Below, one piece after another: positions 26,789-36,300 of a DNA stretch of 39,470 nt. The stretch's first letter is position 1. Each line of letters starts with the position of its first letter. Source of the stretch: Xanthobacteraceae bacterium (GTDB lineage Bacteria > Pseudomonadota > Alphaproteobacteria > Rhizobiales > Xanthobacteraceae); NCBI GenBank assembly GCA_029266425.1, contig JAQSWY010000038.1, positions 1-39,470 on the forward strand, in the 5' to 3' direction. Under the pieces are notes generated by a model. That model saw nothing but the letters and a program-made list of their open reading frames with translations. It did no database searches and was not told the origin of the DNA. Both the position numbers and the translations under genes were made by a program.

Positions 26789-27096
26789 TCTGTAGCCCCA
26801 TGTCTTGATGGTGGACGTTCCGTAGGAGGAGCATTCCGTAGCGGTGTTCTGTGACCGACTCCTCAAGTCGCCATGAAAGTTTGGTGACTCTTTTATGATA
26901 CTTTGCCGGCTACGACATCCGCCAATGGAAAACGACTTACTCACGCGGGAAAACGCAACGAAGCGCCAGCCGAGCGCGAGATGATGCCCCCGGCAAAAGA
27001 ATTCCTGCGCACTGTCATGAGCCCGACACCTCAGTTCCACTAGTGAACGCCCCGACAGCCGGCGCGACCATCGCGATCGTCTCGCCGGAGTGAGTT
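26789..27096. other. Divergent intergenic region, PHP gene and isomerase gene
   Basis: About 300 bases without a recognisable gene lie between the two divergent units. The stretch near 26855-26905 is AT-rich relative to its surroundings and is the likeliest place for promoters of both arms. No operator-like repeat was identified. Confidence 0.4.
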
Positions 27097-27996
27097 TTGG
27101 GGAACTCGGAATTGACGTCATCGAGCGGGGAGCCGGTCGTCGGGACGACCACAACCAATCACGCGGAATCCCAGAGCCGCGGGAAGCCCGGGCTTGCCGG
27201 GCGCCTGCTGCGCGAGCCGCTCGTCCAGTTCATGGCGATCGGCGCACTGATCTTCGCGGTCCACGCTGCGGTGACGCCATCGGTCAGCAAGGAACGGCTC
27301 ATCGAGGTGACGCCGGAGGTGCGCCAGTCGATCATCGACACGTTCAAGAATGCGAACGAGCGACGCGAGCCGTCTCCCGACGAGATGGCCCGATTGACCG
27401 ATCTGTGGCTCCTCAACGAGATCACCTATCGCGAGGCGCTGGCGCAGGGCCTCGACAAGGGCGACCCGATGATCCGCGACCGCATCATCCAGAAGATGCG
27501 CCTCCTGATCTTCGGTGGCATCGAAGTGAAGGAGCCGACACAGCAAGAGCTGGAAGAATGGTTCGAGAAGCGCCGCCTGGATTACGACATCCCTGATCTC
27601 GTCAGCTTCATCGAAGTGCCGTTCAGCGGTGCGAACGCCGAGGCCGAGAGCCGGACGGTGCTGCAGGAGATCATCTCGGGCACCGAGCCCGAAGACATCC
27701 AGACGCGCGCCCACATCTTCGCGCAGCGGCCGCGCCAGACCCTGGTTCCTTCCTTCGGCAAGGAGTTCGTCGATTCGCTGGTCGGGCTGCCGGTCGGCGA
27801 GTGGCAGGTGCTGCCGTCGGCCACTGGCTGGCACATCGTGCGGCTCGACAATTTCGTGCCGGGTCGCAAGGTCGAATTGAGTGAAGTGTCGGTGCAGGTC
27901 GGGCAGACCTGGAAGGACGAGCGCCGTCGCGTCCTGGCGATCGCCGCGACGCGCGAGCTGGGCAACAACTACGTGATCCGGCGCGACGAGCCATGA
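27097..27996 (+). CDS. Membrane-anchored parvulin-type (PpiC) peptidyl-prolyl isomerase
   Basis: Protein of 299 residues with one N-terminal membrane helix (PLVQFMAIGALIFAVHAAV) and a periplasmic part. A SurA/PrsA-like helical region (ITYREALAQGLDKGDPMIRDRIIQKMRLL) precedes a diverged parvulin domain (VSFIEVPFSG...VDSLVGLPVGEWQVLPSATGWHIVRLDNF). The GWHIVRL element is the parvulin C-terminal strand. The start is TTG with GGAGTGA about seven bases upstream; it cannot be proven. The stop overlaps the next HupE/UreJ-like gene (ATGA), so they are translated together. It may help fold exported proteins of this locus. Confidence 0.82.
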   Translation: MGNSELTSSSGEPVVGTTTTNHAESQSRGKPGLAGRLLREPLVQFMAIGALIFAVHAAVTPSVSKERLIEVTPEVRQSIIDTFKNANERREPSPDEMARLTDLWLLNEITYREALAQGLDKGDPMIRDRIIQKMRLLIFGGIEVKEPTQQELEEWFEKRRLDYDIPDLVSFIEVPFSGANAEAESRTVLQEIISGTEPEDIQTRAHIFAQRPRQTLVPSFGKEFVDSLVGLPVGEWQVLPSATGWHIVRLDNFVPGRKVELSEVSVQVGQTWKDERRRVLAIAATRELGNNYVIRRDEP

Positions 27997-28973
27997 CCGC
28001 GACGATCCGACACCGCACCGGGTGCAGGCGAACGCTGCTCGCCTTCCTCGTCCTGCTGAATGCTCTTGTCCTGCCGGTGTGGTCGGCATCGGCGCACGAG
28101 GCGACGATGGCGGTCATCACGCTGCGCGAGAGCGCGCCCGGCCGTTATCTCGGCCAATGGACGATGCCGCCGGCCGATCCGACGCTGCAGCCGATCTTTC
28201 CGCCACACTGCACCTGGGAGGCGCCCGAACTCTTCTGCGGCGAGCGCGGCCTCACCGGGCGCATCAGCTTCATGGGCCTCGGCACCAAGCAATCGGTGGC
28301 GACGATCCGCGTGGTCCCGCGTGAGGGACCGGTGCAAGCCTATACGGTCTCCGCCGCCAAGCCGATCGCGACCGCGGCGCGCGATCCGGGCACCGATCTC
28401 GCGGTGTGGCTCGATCTTGCCGAGACCTACGTCAATCTCGGCATCGACCACATTTTGCGCGGCATCGACCATTTGCTGTTCGTGCTCGGGCTGATCTGGC
28501 TGGTCCGCAGCGGCTGGATGCTGCTGCGCACCATCACCGCCTTCACCATCGGACACAGTCTCTCGCTCGCCGCCGCGACCTTCGGGTGGGTCGGCATCCC
28601 CGAGCGTCCGCTCAACGCCACCATCGCGCTGAGCATCGTCTTCGTCGGCGTGGAGATCGTGAAGCTGCAACGCGGCGAGGTCGGCCTGACCGCCCGCTAT
28701 CCCTGGGTCGTCGCATTCGCCTTCGGCCTGCTGCACGGCATCGGCTTCGCGACCGCCCTGACGACGCTCGGCATTCCGCACGCGACGCTGCCGATCGCGC
28801 TGCTGTTCTTCAATGTCGGCGTCGAGATCGGGCAGCTCGCCTTCGTGGCCGTCGTGCTGGCGCTGATGTGGGCGCATCGGCAAGCGAGGGCAGAGCTCCC
28901 GCGCTGGGGCGCCGCCCTGCCCGCCTATGTGATCGGCAGCGTCGCCGCCTTCTGGTTCCTGATCCGCATCTGA
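27993..28973 (+). CDS. HupE/UreJ-type membrane protein with periplasmic N-terminal domain
   Basis: Protein of 326 residues: a signal peptide (LLAFLVLLNALVLPVWSASA), a periplasmic domain of about 105 residues with Cys73 and Cys82, then six or seven membrane helices. The motif NLGIDHILRGIDHLLFVLGL (His153, Asp159-His160) and FGLLHGIGFATAL are those of the HupE/UreJ_2 family. Related HupE proteins take up nickel or cobalt for hydrogenase and urease, but no such enzyme is encoded here. It overlaps the isomerase gene and is followed 40 bases later by a second HupE-like gene. Confidence 0.85.
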   Translation: MTATIRHRTGCRRTLLAFLVLLNALVLPVWSASAHEATMAVITLRESAPGRYLGQWTMPPADPTLQPIFPPHCTWEAPELFCGERGLTGRISFMGLGTKQSVATIRVVPREGPVQAYTVSAAKPIATAARDPGTDLAVWLDLAETYVNLGIDHILRGIDHLLFVLGLIWLVRSGWMLLRTITAFTIGHSLSLAAATFGWVGIPERPLNATIALSIVFVGVEIVKLQRGEVGLTARYPWVVAFAFGLLHGIGFATALTTLGIPHATLPIALLFFNVGVEIGQLAFVAVVLALMWAHRQARAELPRWGAALPAYVIGSVAAFWFLIRI

Positions 28974-29013
28974 GCCGACCGACATCCACGCGATGCATTG
29001 AGAGAGGATTGTC

Positions 29014-29625
29014 ATGAAGATAGCTCCGTCGAATGCGAGCCTGTCGCTCGCTGCACTGCTCGTCGCGATCCCGCTGGCGCCCGCCCTTGCCCATACCGGC
29101 ACCGGCGTCGCCGCCGGGCTCGAGAGCGGCTTCCTCCACCCGCTCACCGGCCCCGACCATCTGGTCGCGATGGTGGCGGTAGGCCTGTGGGGCGCGCAGC
29201 TCGGCAACCCCGCCATCTGGGTGCTGCCCATCACCTTCCCGCTGGTGATGGCGCTGGGCGGATTGCTCGGGCTCTCCGGGTTCGAGCTGCCGCTGGTCGA
29301 GCCGGTCATCGCGCTCTCCGGCATTGCGCTCGGCCTTCTCGTCGCCCTGCAGGTCCGCCCGCCATTGTGGCTGGCCGCTGCGATAGTCGGCGTGTTCGCG
29401 GTCTTCCACGGCTACGCCCATGGCCGCGAGCTGCCGGAGGCCGCGGACCCCACCTCCTATGCGGCCGGCTTCGTCATCGCCACCGGGCTGCTGCACCTCG
29501 CCGGCATCTTGATCGGCGTGCTCATCGCCTGGCCGGCGGGAGCGAGGGTGGTGCGGGCCTGTGGCGCCGCCATCGGCTGTGTCGGCTTCTATTTCCTGCT
29601 CGCCTCCGTGGGCGTGATCGAATGA
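29014..29625 (+). CDS. HupE/UreJ family metal-permease-like protein
   Basis: Protein of 203 residues with a signal peptide ending PALA before HTGTG, and six membrane helices. The conserved ligand motif FLHPLTGPDHLVAMVAVG contains His42, Asp48 and His49. FHGYAHGRELPE gives a second His-rich site. Both are hallmarks of HupE/UreJ, known as nickel permeases in hydrogenase and urease loci. GAGAGGA lies about seven bases upstream of the ATG. It sits between two related genes, so it may work with them; the transported metal is unknown. Confidence 0.88.
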   Translation: MKIAPSNASLSLAALLVAIPLAPALAHTGTGVAAGLESGFLHPLTGPDHLVAMVAVGLWGAQLGNPAIWVLPITFPLVMALGGLLGLSGFELPLVEPVIALSGIALGLLVALQVRPPLWLAAAIVGVFAVFHGYAHGRELPEAADPTSYAAGFVIATGLLHLAGILIGVLIAWPAGARVVRACGAAIGCVGFYFLLASVGVIE

Positions 29626-30260
29626 GAGCGAGGCTTCGTCGCGTCGCAGCTCTTGGCCTGCCGGCGGTCTTTTCGATCGCCGGCATGCCGACCGCCGCGC
29701 ATGCCCATCTGGTCGACACCAGGCTCGGCGATTTCTATGGCGGCGCGCTTCATCCGCTGACGGACCTTCAGCAGATCCTGCCATGGATTGCGCTGGCGGC
29801 ACTCGCGGCCTTCCAGGGGCCGCGCCGGGCGCGCTGGGTCGTGCTGGTCTTCCCGCTGGCCCTACTCGCGGGCGGCTGCGCCTCGCTGGTGCTGCCGAGC
29901 CCGCCCTTCGCTCCGATCCTCGATCTTTCGCTGGTCGCGATCACCGGCCTGGCGCTGGCAGCCGCCGTGAGCCTGCCGCTGCCGATCCTGCTCGCCATCG
30001 TCGCGGTGATGGGATTGCTCCACGGCTATCAGAACGGCGAGGCCATGGTGGCGAGCACCGACCAGGTGCTGTTCCTCTCCGGCGTGACCGCGATCGGCTA
30101 CGCGGTCCTGACCCTCCTGACCGGAGCCGCCATCGCCTTCCTGCGCGGCGTCGGCGGCTGGCGCCCGATCGCGCTGCGGGCGAGCGGCAGCTGGGTCGCG
30201 GCGGTCGGCATCATGGTGCTCGGGCTGCAATTCTTCGCGACGGCGCCCGTCGCCAACTGA
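29622..30260 (+). CDS. Degenerate HupE/UreJ-like membrane protein
   Basis: Protein of 212 residues with a signal peptide ending TAAHAH and about six membrane helices. The plan matches the preceding HupE-like protein: ALHPLTDLQQILPWIALAA replaces HPLTGPDHL, and LLHGYQNGEAMV replaces FHGYAHGRELPE. Thus His44 and Pro45 remain but the Asp-His pair is lost. It probably arose by duplication and may be a partner subunit or have changed specificity. It starts at the ATGA overlap with the upstream gene and is the last gene of this operon. Confidence 0.75.
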   Translation: MRARLRRVAALGLPAVFSIAGMPTAAHAHLVDTRLGDFYGGALHPLTDLQQILPWIALAALAAFQGPRRARWVVLVFPLALLAGGCASLVLPSPPFAPILDLSLVAITGLALAAAVSLPLPILLAIVAVMGLLHGYQNGEAMVASTDQVLFLSGVTAIGYAVLTLLTGAAIAFLRGVGGWRPIALRASGSWVAAVGIMVLGLQFFATAPVAN

Positions 30261-30382
30261 GGACGGGCTGTAGTCGGTCGGATCGGACGGCTGCAGGTGC
30301 CCGACAGGTCATGCCGGCGCGCACTTTGCGCCGCGCCGGTCGTTCGGCCGTATCCGGCTCGTAATTCACCAACTGAGACGTC

Positions 30383-30618
30383 ATGCCCGGGCTTGTCCCG
30401 GGCATCCACGTTCTTTGCCGCTGATCAACCGTGGGCGGCCGGGACAAGCCCGGCATGACGGCGGGAATGATCCATTTCACTTGGCGGGATCGGATTACGG
30501 ATCAGAACCTGGCCGAAGGCCCGGCCCTTGGAGCGAGTTCGTCCCCGGACTAGATCCGTCCAGTTCCATCCGCATGCACCCGGTCCAACGTCTGGATCCC
30601 CGGGTCAAGCCCGGGGAT
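30383..30618. repeat. Cluster of REP-like palindromes
   Basis: Three copies lie within the roughly 530-base gene-free stretch after the HupE-like genes. ATGCCCGGG-CTTGT-CCCGGGCAT is at 30383-30405, GCCGGG-ACAAG-CCCGGC at 30438-30454 in the opposite orientation, and ATCCCCGGG-TCAAG-CCCGGGGAT at 30596-30618. They match the element at 1845-1867. No gene is visible in the rest of this stretch. Confidence 0.85.
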
Positions 30619-30730
30619 GAGGGCGGAACGGGGGCTCCTTCAACGGATAGGTCGAATTTGAGTCAGCCTGTCAGGACGACATCCTGTCCCGATGATGCCG
30701 TCACATGCCGCTTCGACCGCCTAAGCATGC

Positions 30731-30758
30731 AAAAAAGCCCCGGTCGAGCCGGGGCTTT
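30731..30758 (-). terminator. Rho-independent terminator of the outer-membrane protein gene
   Basis: On the minus strand AAAGCCCCGG, a five-base loop and CCGGGGCTTT form a perfect 10-bp stem followed by a run of six T. It lies about 35 bases after the stop of the beta-barrel gene. This is the clearest intrinsic terminator in the window. Confidence 0.92.
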
Positions 30759-30792
30759 CGCGTTGGGCAGGCGAGGCGCCGAGGCGCCGCTC

Positions 30793-31563
30793 TCAGAAGC
30801 GGTAGTTGATGCCGGCCTTCACGATGTGGAGGTGCTGATCGACCGACGCTCGGTAGGGGTTGATCCACTCGCTGTCATAGCCGAACGTAACCGTGTCGTC
30901 GCCGAGGTCGATATAGTTGTATTCGACCTTGACCGACCAGTTATCGGCGAACGCGTATTCGGCGCCGCCGCCAATGGTCCAGCCCCAGCGGGTCTCGTCG
31001 ACGTTGTCATGATAGCTGAACGCCGGATCCAGATCGGTCCAGCCGGAACGGTGGTTGACACTTGCCCAGGCCGCGCCGCCCTTCACGTAGAACAGCGCGC
31101 GGTCGAACGCGACGCCAAGCCGGGCGGTGATGGTGCCGAGCGCCTCGATCTCGGTCCGGCAGGCATCGCCGCTCTGGATGCAGGTACCCGGATCGAGGTC
31201 ATCGACGTGATACTTGCCGCTGCCAGTGATGTCGGCCCAGGAGGCGTCCGCCTCGACGCCGATCACGAACTGATCGATCTGATAGTTGAAGCCGATCTGG
31301 CCGCCCGCGAGCCAGCCATCGGTGTCGTAGGCCGCATCGTCCTCCTGGAGGGTGGTCGGATTCAGCGGATCGTAGGAATCGCTCCACTCGGTCCGACCCC
31401 AGCCATAACCGCCATGCGCGCCGATGTAGAAGCCGGTCCAGCTGAAGGCCGGAGCGACGACCGGGGCCTTGGTGACCATCTTGGTCGCCATGTCAGCCGC
31501 CTGTGCGGCCCCGGCCGACATCATCACCGCAAGAATGTTCGCAACCAATAGGCGCTTATGCAT
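30793..31563 (-). CDS. Outer-membrane beta-barrel protein, Omp25/31-like
   Basis: Outer-membrane protein of 256 residues. A signal peptide (LLVANILAVMMSAGAAQA, cleavage before ADMATK) is followed by a short linker and the family start FSWTGFYIGAHGGYGWG. Alternating amphipathic strands follow (WLAGGQIGFNYQIDQFVIGVEADASWAD; ALFYVKGGAAWASV; WTIGGGAEYAFADNWSVKVEYNYIDLG), and the chain ends in an aromatic residue (NYRF), as barrels do. Eight strands are expected. It has a good ribosome site (GGAGGG, six bases) and its own terminator, so it is monocistronic. Role is structural or as a porin; no specificity can be read. Confidence 0.9.
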   Translation of the reverse strand: MHKRLLVANILAVMMSAGAAQAADMATKMVTKAPVVAPAFSWTGFYIGAHGGYGWGRTEWSDSYDPLNPTTLQEDDAAYDTDGWLAGGQIGFNYQIDQFVIGVEADASWADITGSGKYHVDDLDPGTCIQSGDACRTEIEALGTITARLGVAFDRALFYVKGGAAWASVNHRSGWTDLDPAFSYHDNVDETRWGWTIGGGAEYAFADNWSVKVEYNYIDLGDDTVTFGYDSEWINPYRASVDQHLHIVKAGINYRF

Positions 31564-32115
31564 TTAATACCCTCCGACCGGATAAAGACGTTTCGGCAGG
31601 GTTCTAGCTTAACTCCCGGGATTGGGCTGTATCCCTACGGCAACAGCGTACAAAGTAACACTGTCATACCATTGACAAGAAAATTTGATATCTCTCTCAG
31701 CCATTGAATAGACGGCTTTATTTACTATCAGTGCTTGAAGTATCGAGCTTATACCACGCTCTAATAATTAGATCTGCATTTCTTGCGACTTAACCAGACG
31801 TCTCAGTCTGGTGCACGATCCGTGCAACGGACTTTGCCATCCTATACTTCTCAGCGAGACATCTGCCGGATGCCCTGAAGCTCGGCAAGATCACCCTCAT
31901 CGCCCGGCCCAGCGACGCTGATGGCAAAGTGATCGTGGAGCCGGCCAGCCAGCTGCCTGCGCGACACTTGCCTTCGCATCACTTGCCCCCGCGTCACCTG
32001 CCCGAGCGTCGCCTGCCGCGCCGTCCACGGCCGGCCGGATCAATCTCTCTCCCCTGCAGATCAGCGGCACGCTGCTCCCTTGCCGGCGTCGTTTCCGTCT
32101 CTACTTACCAAGGTG
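31564..32115. other. Gene-poor region with a 15-bp tandem repeat
   Basis: About 550 bases lie between the divergent beta-barrel and Cys-rich protein genes. The first part (to about 31790) is AT-rich and probably carries the beta-barrel promoter. From about 31851 an open frame reads SARHLPDALKLGKITLIARP and runs into a tandem repeat, which may be decayed coding sequence. No complete gene was recognised. Confidence 0.45.
31952..32026. repeat. 15-bp tandem repeat, five diverged copies
   Basis: The element (C/G)(C/T)TGCC followed by nine bases recurs every 15 bases at 31952, 31967, 31982, 31997 and 32012. In the plus frame it would encode a pentapeptide repeat of the form LPxRH. It lies just upstream of a small exported protein gene. 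Whether it is translated is unknown. Confidence 0.8.
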
Positions 32116-32424
32116 ATGACGCCGCTGTCCGTGTCACTGAGCGCCGCGCTCCTCGCCCTCGCCTGCATCCCGGCCAACGCTCATGACGCGCCGACTGGAT
32201 GGTCCTACAGCGCATCCTGCTGCGACAATCAGGACTGTCATCCGGTCGCGCCGGGAGAGGTCGTGGCCACGCCGCGGGGCTACAGCATCCCGGCTTCTGG
32301 CGAGACCATTCCGTACAATGATCGGCGGATCAAACCCTCGGGCGACAGCGGCATGCATCGCTGCTCGTTCTATGGCTTCAAGGACGCGGGAACGATCTGC
32401 CTCTACGTACCGGCGGGCTCCTGA
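32116..32424 (+). CDS. Small Cys-rich exported protein, function unknown
   Basis: Protein of 102 residues: a signal peptide (LSVSLSAALLALACIPANA) and a mature part starting HDAPTGWSYSASCCDNQDCHPV. Five mature cysteines are visible (CC, DC, RC, IC), which suggests disulphides or a bound group. GWxYxxxCC and DCHPV resemble uncharacterised exported proteins common in Rhizobiales. The start is uncertain: ATG at 32116, GTG at 32113 and TTG at 32080 are in frame. The ATG places the signal peptide best. It converges with the response regulator gene 25 bases downstream. Confidence 0.65.
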   Translation: MTPLSVSLSAALLALACIPANAHDAPTGWSYSASCCDNQDCHPVAPGEVVATPRGYSIPASGETIPYNDRRIKPSGDSGMHRCSFYGFKDAGTICLYVPAGS

Positions 32425-32449
32425 AGATCCCACCCGAGCGTGCCGGGTC

Positions 32450-33382
32450 TCATCGCGACGCCAGCGCGCGCATCGCGAGCGCGGTTGCCGCGGCGCGGTT
32501 CTCGACGCCGATCTTCGAGTAGACCATCTCCAGATGCTTGTTCACCGTGCGCGGCGACAGGCCGAGTATCTCGCCTATGTCGCGGTTCGCCTTGCCTCGC
32601 GCCAGCCACATCAAGACTTCGGCTTCGCGGACGGTAAGATTGAGCTTGGCTTTGAGGATCTGCTCCGGCGGCAGGCGGTTGTCCTCTGTGATGCGCAGCA
32701 GGAGCTCGTCGGGCCCGATCTGGCCGACATAGGACAGCTTCAACCGCCGGCTCGTTCCGTCGACCGTCAGATCGAAGGCGTCCGGCTCGGCGCCCGCGGC
32801 CTCGCCGCGATGGCCGTCGAGCCAGAGCCGCACCGGCTCGGGTAGCACGAAGCTGTCGCCCGGAGGCGGCGCGGTGACGGCGGCGAGAAGGGCGGTCGCC
32901 TGCGGCGTGCTCCACAAGACGCGGCCGCTCCGCGTCGCGGAGAGCAGGAAGCGGCCGGCGGCATCGAGCGCGGCGCGGGCGCTGTGGGTCTGGCGGGCAT
33001 TGGCGAGATGCACGCGCATGCGCGCGATCAGCTCGTCCGGGGCGATCGGCTTGGTGACATAGTCGACGCCGCCGGCCTCCAGTCCCTTCACGATCTGCTC
33101 GGTCTCGGAGAGGCCGGTCATGAAGATGACCGGCACATGGGCCACGGCCTTATTGCGCTTCAGGAGGCGGCAGGTCTCGAAGCCGTCCATGCCCGGCATG
33201 ATGGCGTCCATGAGGATGACGTCCGGGGTGATGCGCTCGACCAGGGCGAGCGCGTTCGTGCCTTCGACCGCGACCAGCACGGTGGCGCCGGCGGCCTCCA
33301 GGGCGTCGGTGAGCAGGCTCAGGGTCTCGGGGGAATCGTCCACCACCAGGACGATGTCGCGGCGCTCCACGCTATGCATCAT
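32450..33382 (-). CDS. LuxR/NarL-type response regulator, partner of the transporter-kinase fusion
   Basis: Response regulator of 310 residues. The receiver is at about 10-130, with the acidic pair Asp15-Asp16, phosphoacceptor Asp59 (LMDAIMPGMDGFE), Thr89 (FMTG) and Lys111 (VTKP). A middle segment of about 110 residues (VLWSTPQATALLAAV) is PAS-like in appearance, which is uncertain. A C-terminal LuxR helix-turn-helix follows at about 248-308 (LTVREAEVLMWLARGKANRDIGEILGLSPRTVNKHLEMVY). Its start overlaps the end of the kinase gene by 8-11 bases, so the two form an operon and a likely phosphorelay pair. The divergent urt genes are the likely targets. Confidence 0.92.
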   Translation of the reverse strand: MMHSVERRDIVLVVDDSPETLSLLTDALEAAGATVLVAVEGTNALALVERITPDVILMDAIMPGMDGFETCRLLKRNKAVAHVPVIFMTGLSETEQIVKGLEAGGVDYVTKPIAPDELIARMRVHLANARQTHSARAALDAAGRFLLSATRSGRVLWSTPQATALLAAVTAPPPGDSFVLPEPVRLWLDGHRGEAAGAEPDAFDLTVDGTSRRLKLSYVGQIGPDELLLRITEDNRLPPEQILKAKLNLTVREAEVLMWLARGKANRDIGEILGLSPRTVNKHLEMVYSKIGVENRAAATALAMRALASR

Positions 33383-36300
33383 TGCTGCGTATCGCCTCCA
33401 GGACGGACATGTATTGCTTGAGATCGAAGGTTTCCATCAAGTCGCGCATCTGCGCGACGAACGGCTCGAGATCGGGCGAGGTGCTCTCGATCTCGGTCAG
33501 TTTGGCCTTGATGCCGCGCACATAGCCGATCTGGCCGAGCTTCACGAGGTCGTCGATATGCGCAGCGGGCGGCGGGCGGACCACGGGCGGCGTGACGGCC
33601 GTAGCCATCGCCGCCGCTTCGGCTTCGCCGATCCATTCGAGGTCGAGCAGCGCCTGCATCTTCTCAAGCAAGGCGCGCAGATCGACCGGCTTCACCATCT
33701 GGTCGTCATGATGGCGCTCGGCGCTCGCATCGATGCGGATCTCGCCGGCATTGGCGGAGATCATCACGATACGAAGCTTCGCAAAGCCTTCATCGCGCAA
33801 CTGGCGGGCCACTTCCCAGCCATTGAGCCCGGGCATGGAAATGTCGAGCAGCAGGAGTTCGGGATTCCATTGCCGCACCATGTCGAGCGCGGTAACCCCG
33901 TCGCCGGCGGAGAGCACGGTGAGGCCGAGCGGGGTGAGCAGTTCGTGCATCAGGTCGCGATGCGCCACGTCGTCATCAGCCACCAGCACGGTGCGGCGCG
34001 GACCGGTATAGCCGCTGACCCGCCGGTGCTGGATCGGCCCGGCGCCGGAGGGATTGGTGACCTCGGAGAGCATCATCCGCACCCGGAAGGTGCTGCCCGC
34101 GCCAGGCTTCGACGAAAGCGATATCTCCCCGCCCATGATCTCGGTGAGCAGCTTGGTGATGGTCAGCCCAAGGCCGATGCCGCTGGTCGAATAGGTGCCG
34201 GCCCGCTCCCCGCGCTCGAACGGCTCGAAGATGCGCTTGTGGTCGCTTGCCGGTATTCCGATGCCTGTGTCCTCGACTTCGAACTCCGCCACCTGATTGC
34301 GATAGGCGACGCGAAGCGCCACCCGGCCGGCCTGGGTGAACTTGATGGCGTTGGAGAGCAGGTTGATCAGGATCTGCCGCAACCGCTTCTCGTCGGTGAA
34401 GACCACCCCCGGCAGACGCTCCGGGCGCACATAGACGAAGTCGATGCCCTTGGCGGTGGCCTGCAGGCGGAACATGTCGACCAGCTGGTCGAGGAAATCA
34501 CCGATGCGCACCTCGTCGCGGGTGAGGTGCAGGCGGCCGGCCTCGATCTTGGATATGTCCAGCAGCCCGTCGATCAGGCCGGACAGATGCTCGGCCGAAC
34601 GCCGCACCACGCGGATGGCGTCGCGCCGGTGCGGGGGAATGGCGATATCGCGCTCGAGCAACTGGGCGTAGCCGAGAATGGCATTCAGCGGCGTGCGCAG
34701 TTCATGGCTGATGCCGACCACATAGCGGCTCTTGGCGAGGTTGGCGGCCTCGGCCACCTCTTTCGCCTTCTGCAGCTTGGCGTCGGTGCGCTTGTGCGCC
34801 TCGATCTCGCGCATCAGGAGCGCGGTCTGGCGGTTGCTTTCCTCCTGCGCGACGCGCCGGCTCTCCTGCGCCAGCACGAACAGCCAGGCGGCGACGCCGG
34901 CGATGATGAGCAGGATGAAATAGAGGGTGAAGAGCGTGCCACCCACCGCCTCGCGCTGCGGCGGCGGTCCGAGCGTCGCCTGGAAATAGATGACGCCGAG
35001 GATCGCCCCGATGACCGCGGCGAGCAGCGCCAGCACCCCGATATAGTGGCCGATGCGCGAATTGATGCGGGCCACCATCCAGCTGGGCAAGCTCGCTTGC
35101 AGGGCGGCGAGGATCTGGTCGGGGAAGCGCGCATCGTCCTTGCAACGGTCGTTGCAGCGCGCATCGAGCGAGCAGCACAGCGAGCAGATCGGCCCGGCAT
35201 AGACCGGGCAGTGCGCCATGTCCTCCGGCTCGAACTTGTGCTCGCAGATGCAGCACTTCAGCGTCGCCTTGCCGTCCCACATCTTCGTGGTGCGTCGGGC
35301 GATGTAGTAGCGCCCGCGGGTGGCGAAGGCGATCGCCGGCGCGGTGAGGAACGACACCACCAGCGCGACGAAGGGCGCAAACGCCTGGAGCAGCGGGCCG
35401 AAGGCGCCGGTGAAGGCGATGATGGCGATGACGGTACCGGCCATCACCGCGCCGACGCCGACCGGGTTGATGTCGTAGAGATGCGCGCGCTTGAACTCGA
35501 TGCCGGGCGGCGAGAGCCCGAGCGGCTTGTTCACCACGAGGTCGGCGACGATGGCGGCGACCCAGGCCACGGCCACGATGGCATAGAGCCCGAGGATCTG
35601 CTCCAGCACCTTGTAGATGCCGAGCGCCATCAGCATCAGCGCGATGGTGACGTTGAACACCAGCCAGACCACGCGCCCGGGATGCGAGTGGGTGAGACGG
35701 GAGAAGAAGTTCGACCAGGCGATCGAGCCCGCATAGGAGTTCGTCACGTTGATCTTGAGCTGGGCGAGGATGACGAACACGCCGGTGAAGGCGAGCGCCA
35801 CCTGCGGCGAGAACATCGTCTCGAAGGCGACGAGGTACATCTGGGTCGGCTCGGCGGCGCGCAGCAGCGGCACTCCATGGGTCAGCGCGAAATAGGCGAG
35901 GAAGGATCCCGCCAGCATTTTCATCGCCCCGGGGATGATCCAGCCGGGCCCGGCCGAGAGCAGCGCCGTCCACCAGACCAGGCTGCGCATGGTCTCGGTG
36001 CGGCCCGGCGGGCGGCGCGGCAGGAAGCGCAGGAAATCGACCTGCTCGCCGATCTGCGCCATCAGCGCGAAGATCACCGAGGCGGCGGCGCCGAACAGCA
36101 CGATGTCGAACGAGCCGTCGTCCGCGCCGAGGCGACCGGTATAGGCCATCCAGCCGTCGATCGAGGCACGGTCGTTGATGGCGATGAAGACGACGGGGAC
36201 GATGTTCAGCGCCAGCCAGAAGGGCTGGGTCCAGAGCTGGAAGCGGCTGATGAAGGTGATGCCGTGGGTCACCAGCGGGATCACCACCAGCGCGCTGACG

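Noticed and set aside
27993..30260. Hydrogenase or urease maturation locus
   Set aside because: Only HupE/UreJ-like membrane proteins are present. No hydrogenase, urease, HypA/B or UreE/F/G gene was seen in the window.
31952..32026. CRISPR array
   Set aside because: The repeat period is 15 bases with no spacers and the copies are diverged. No cas genes are nearby.
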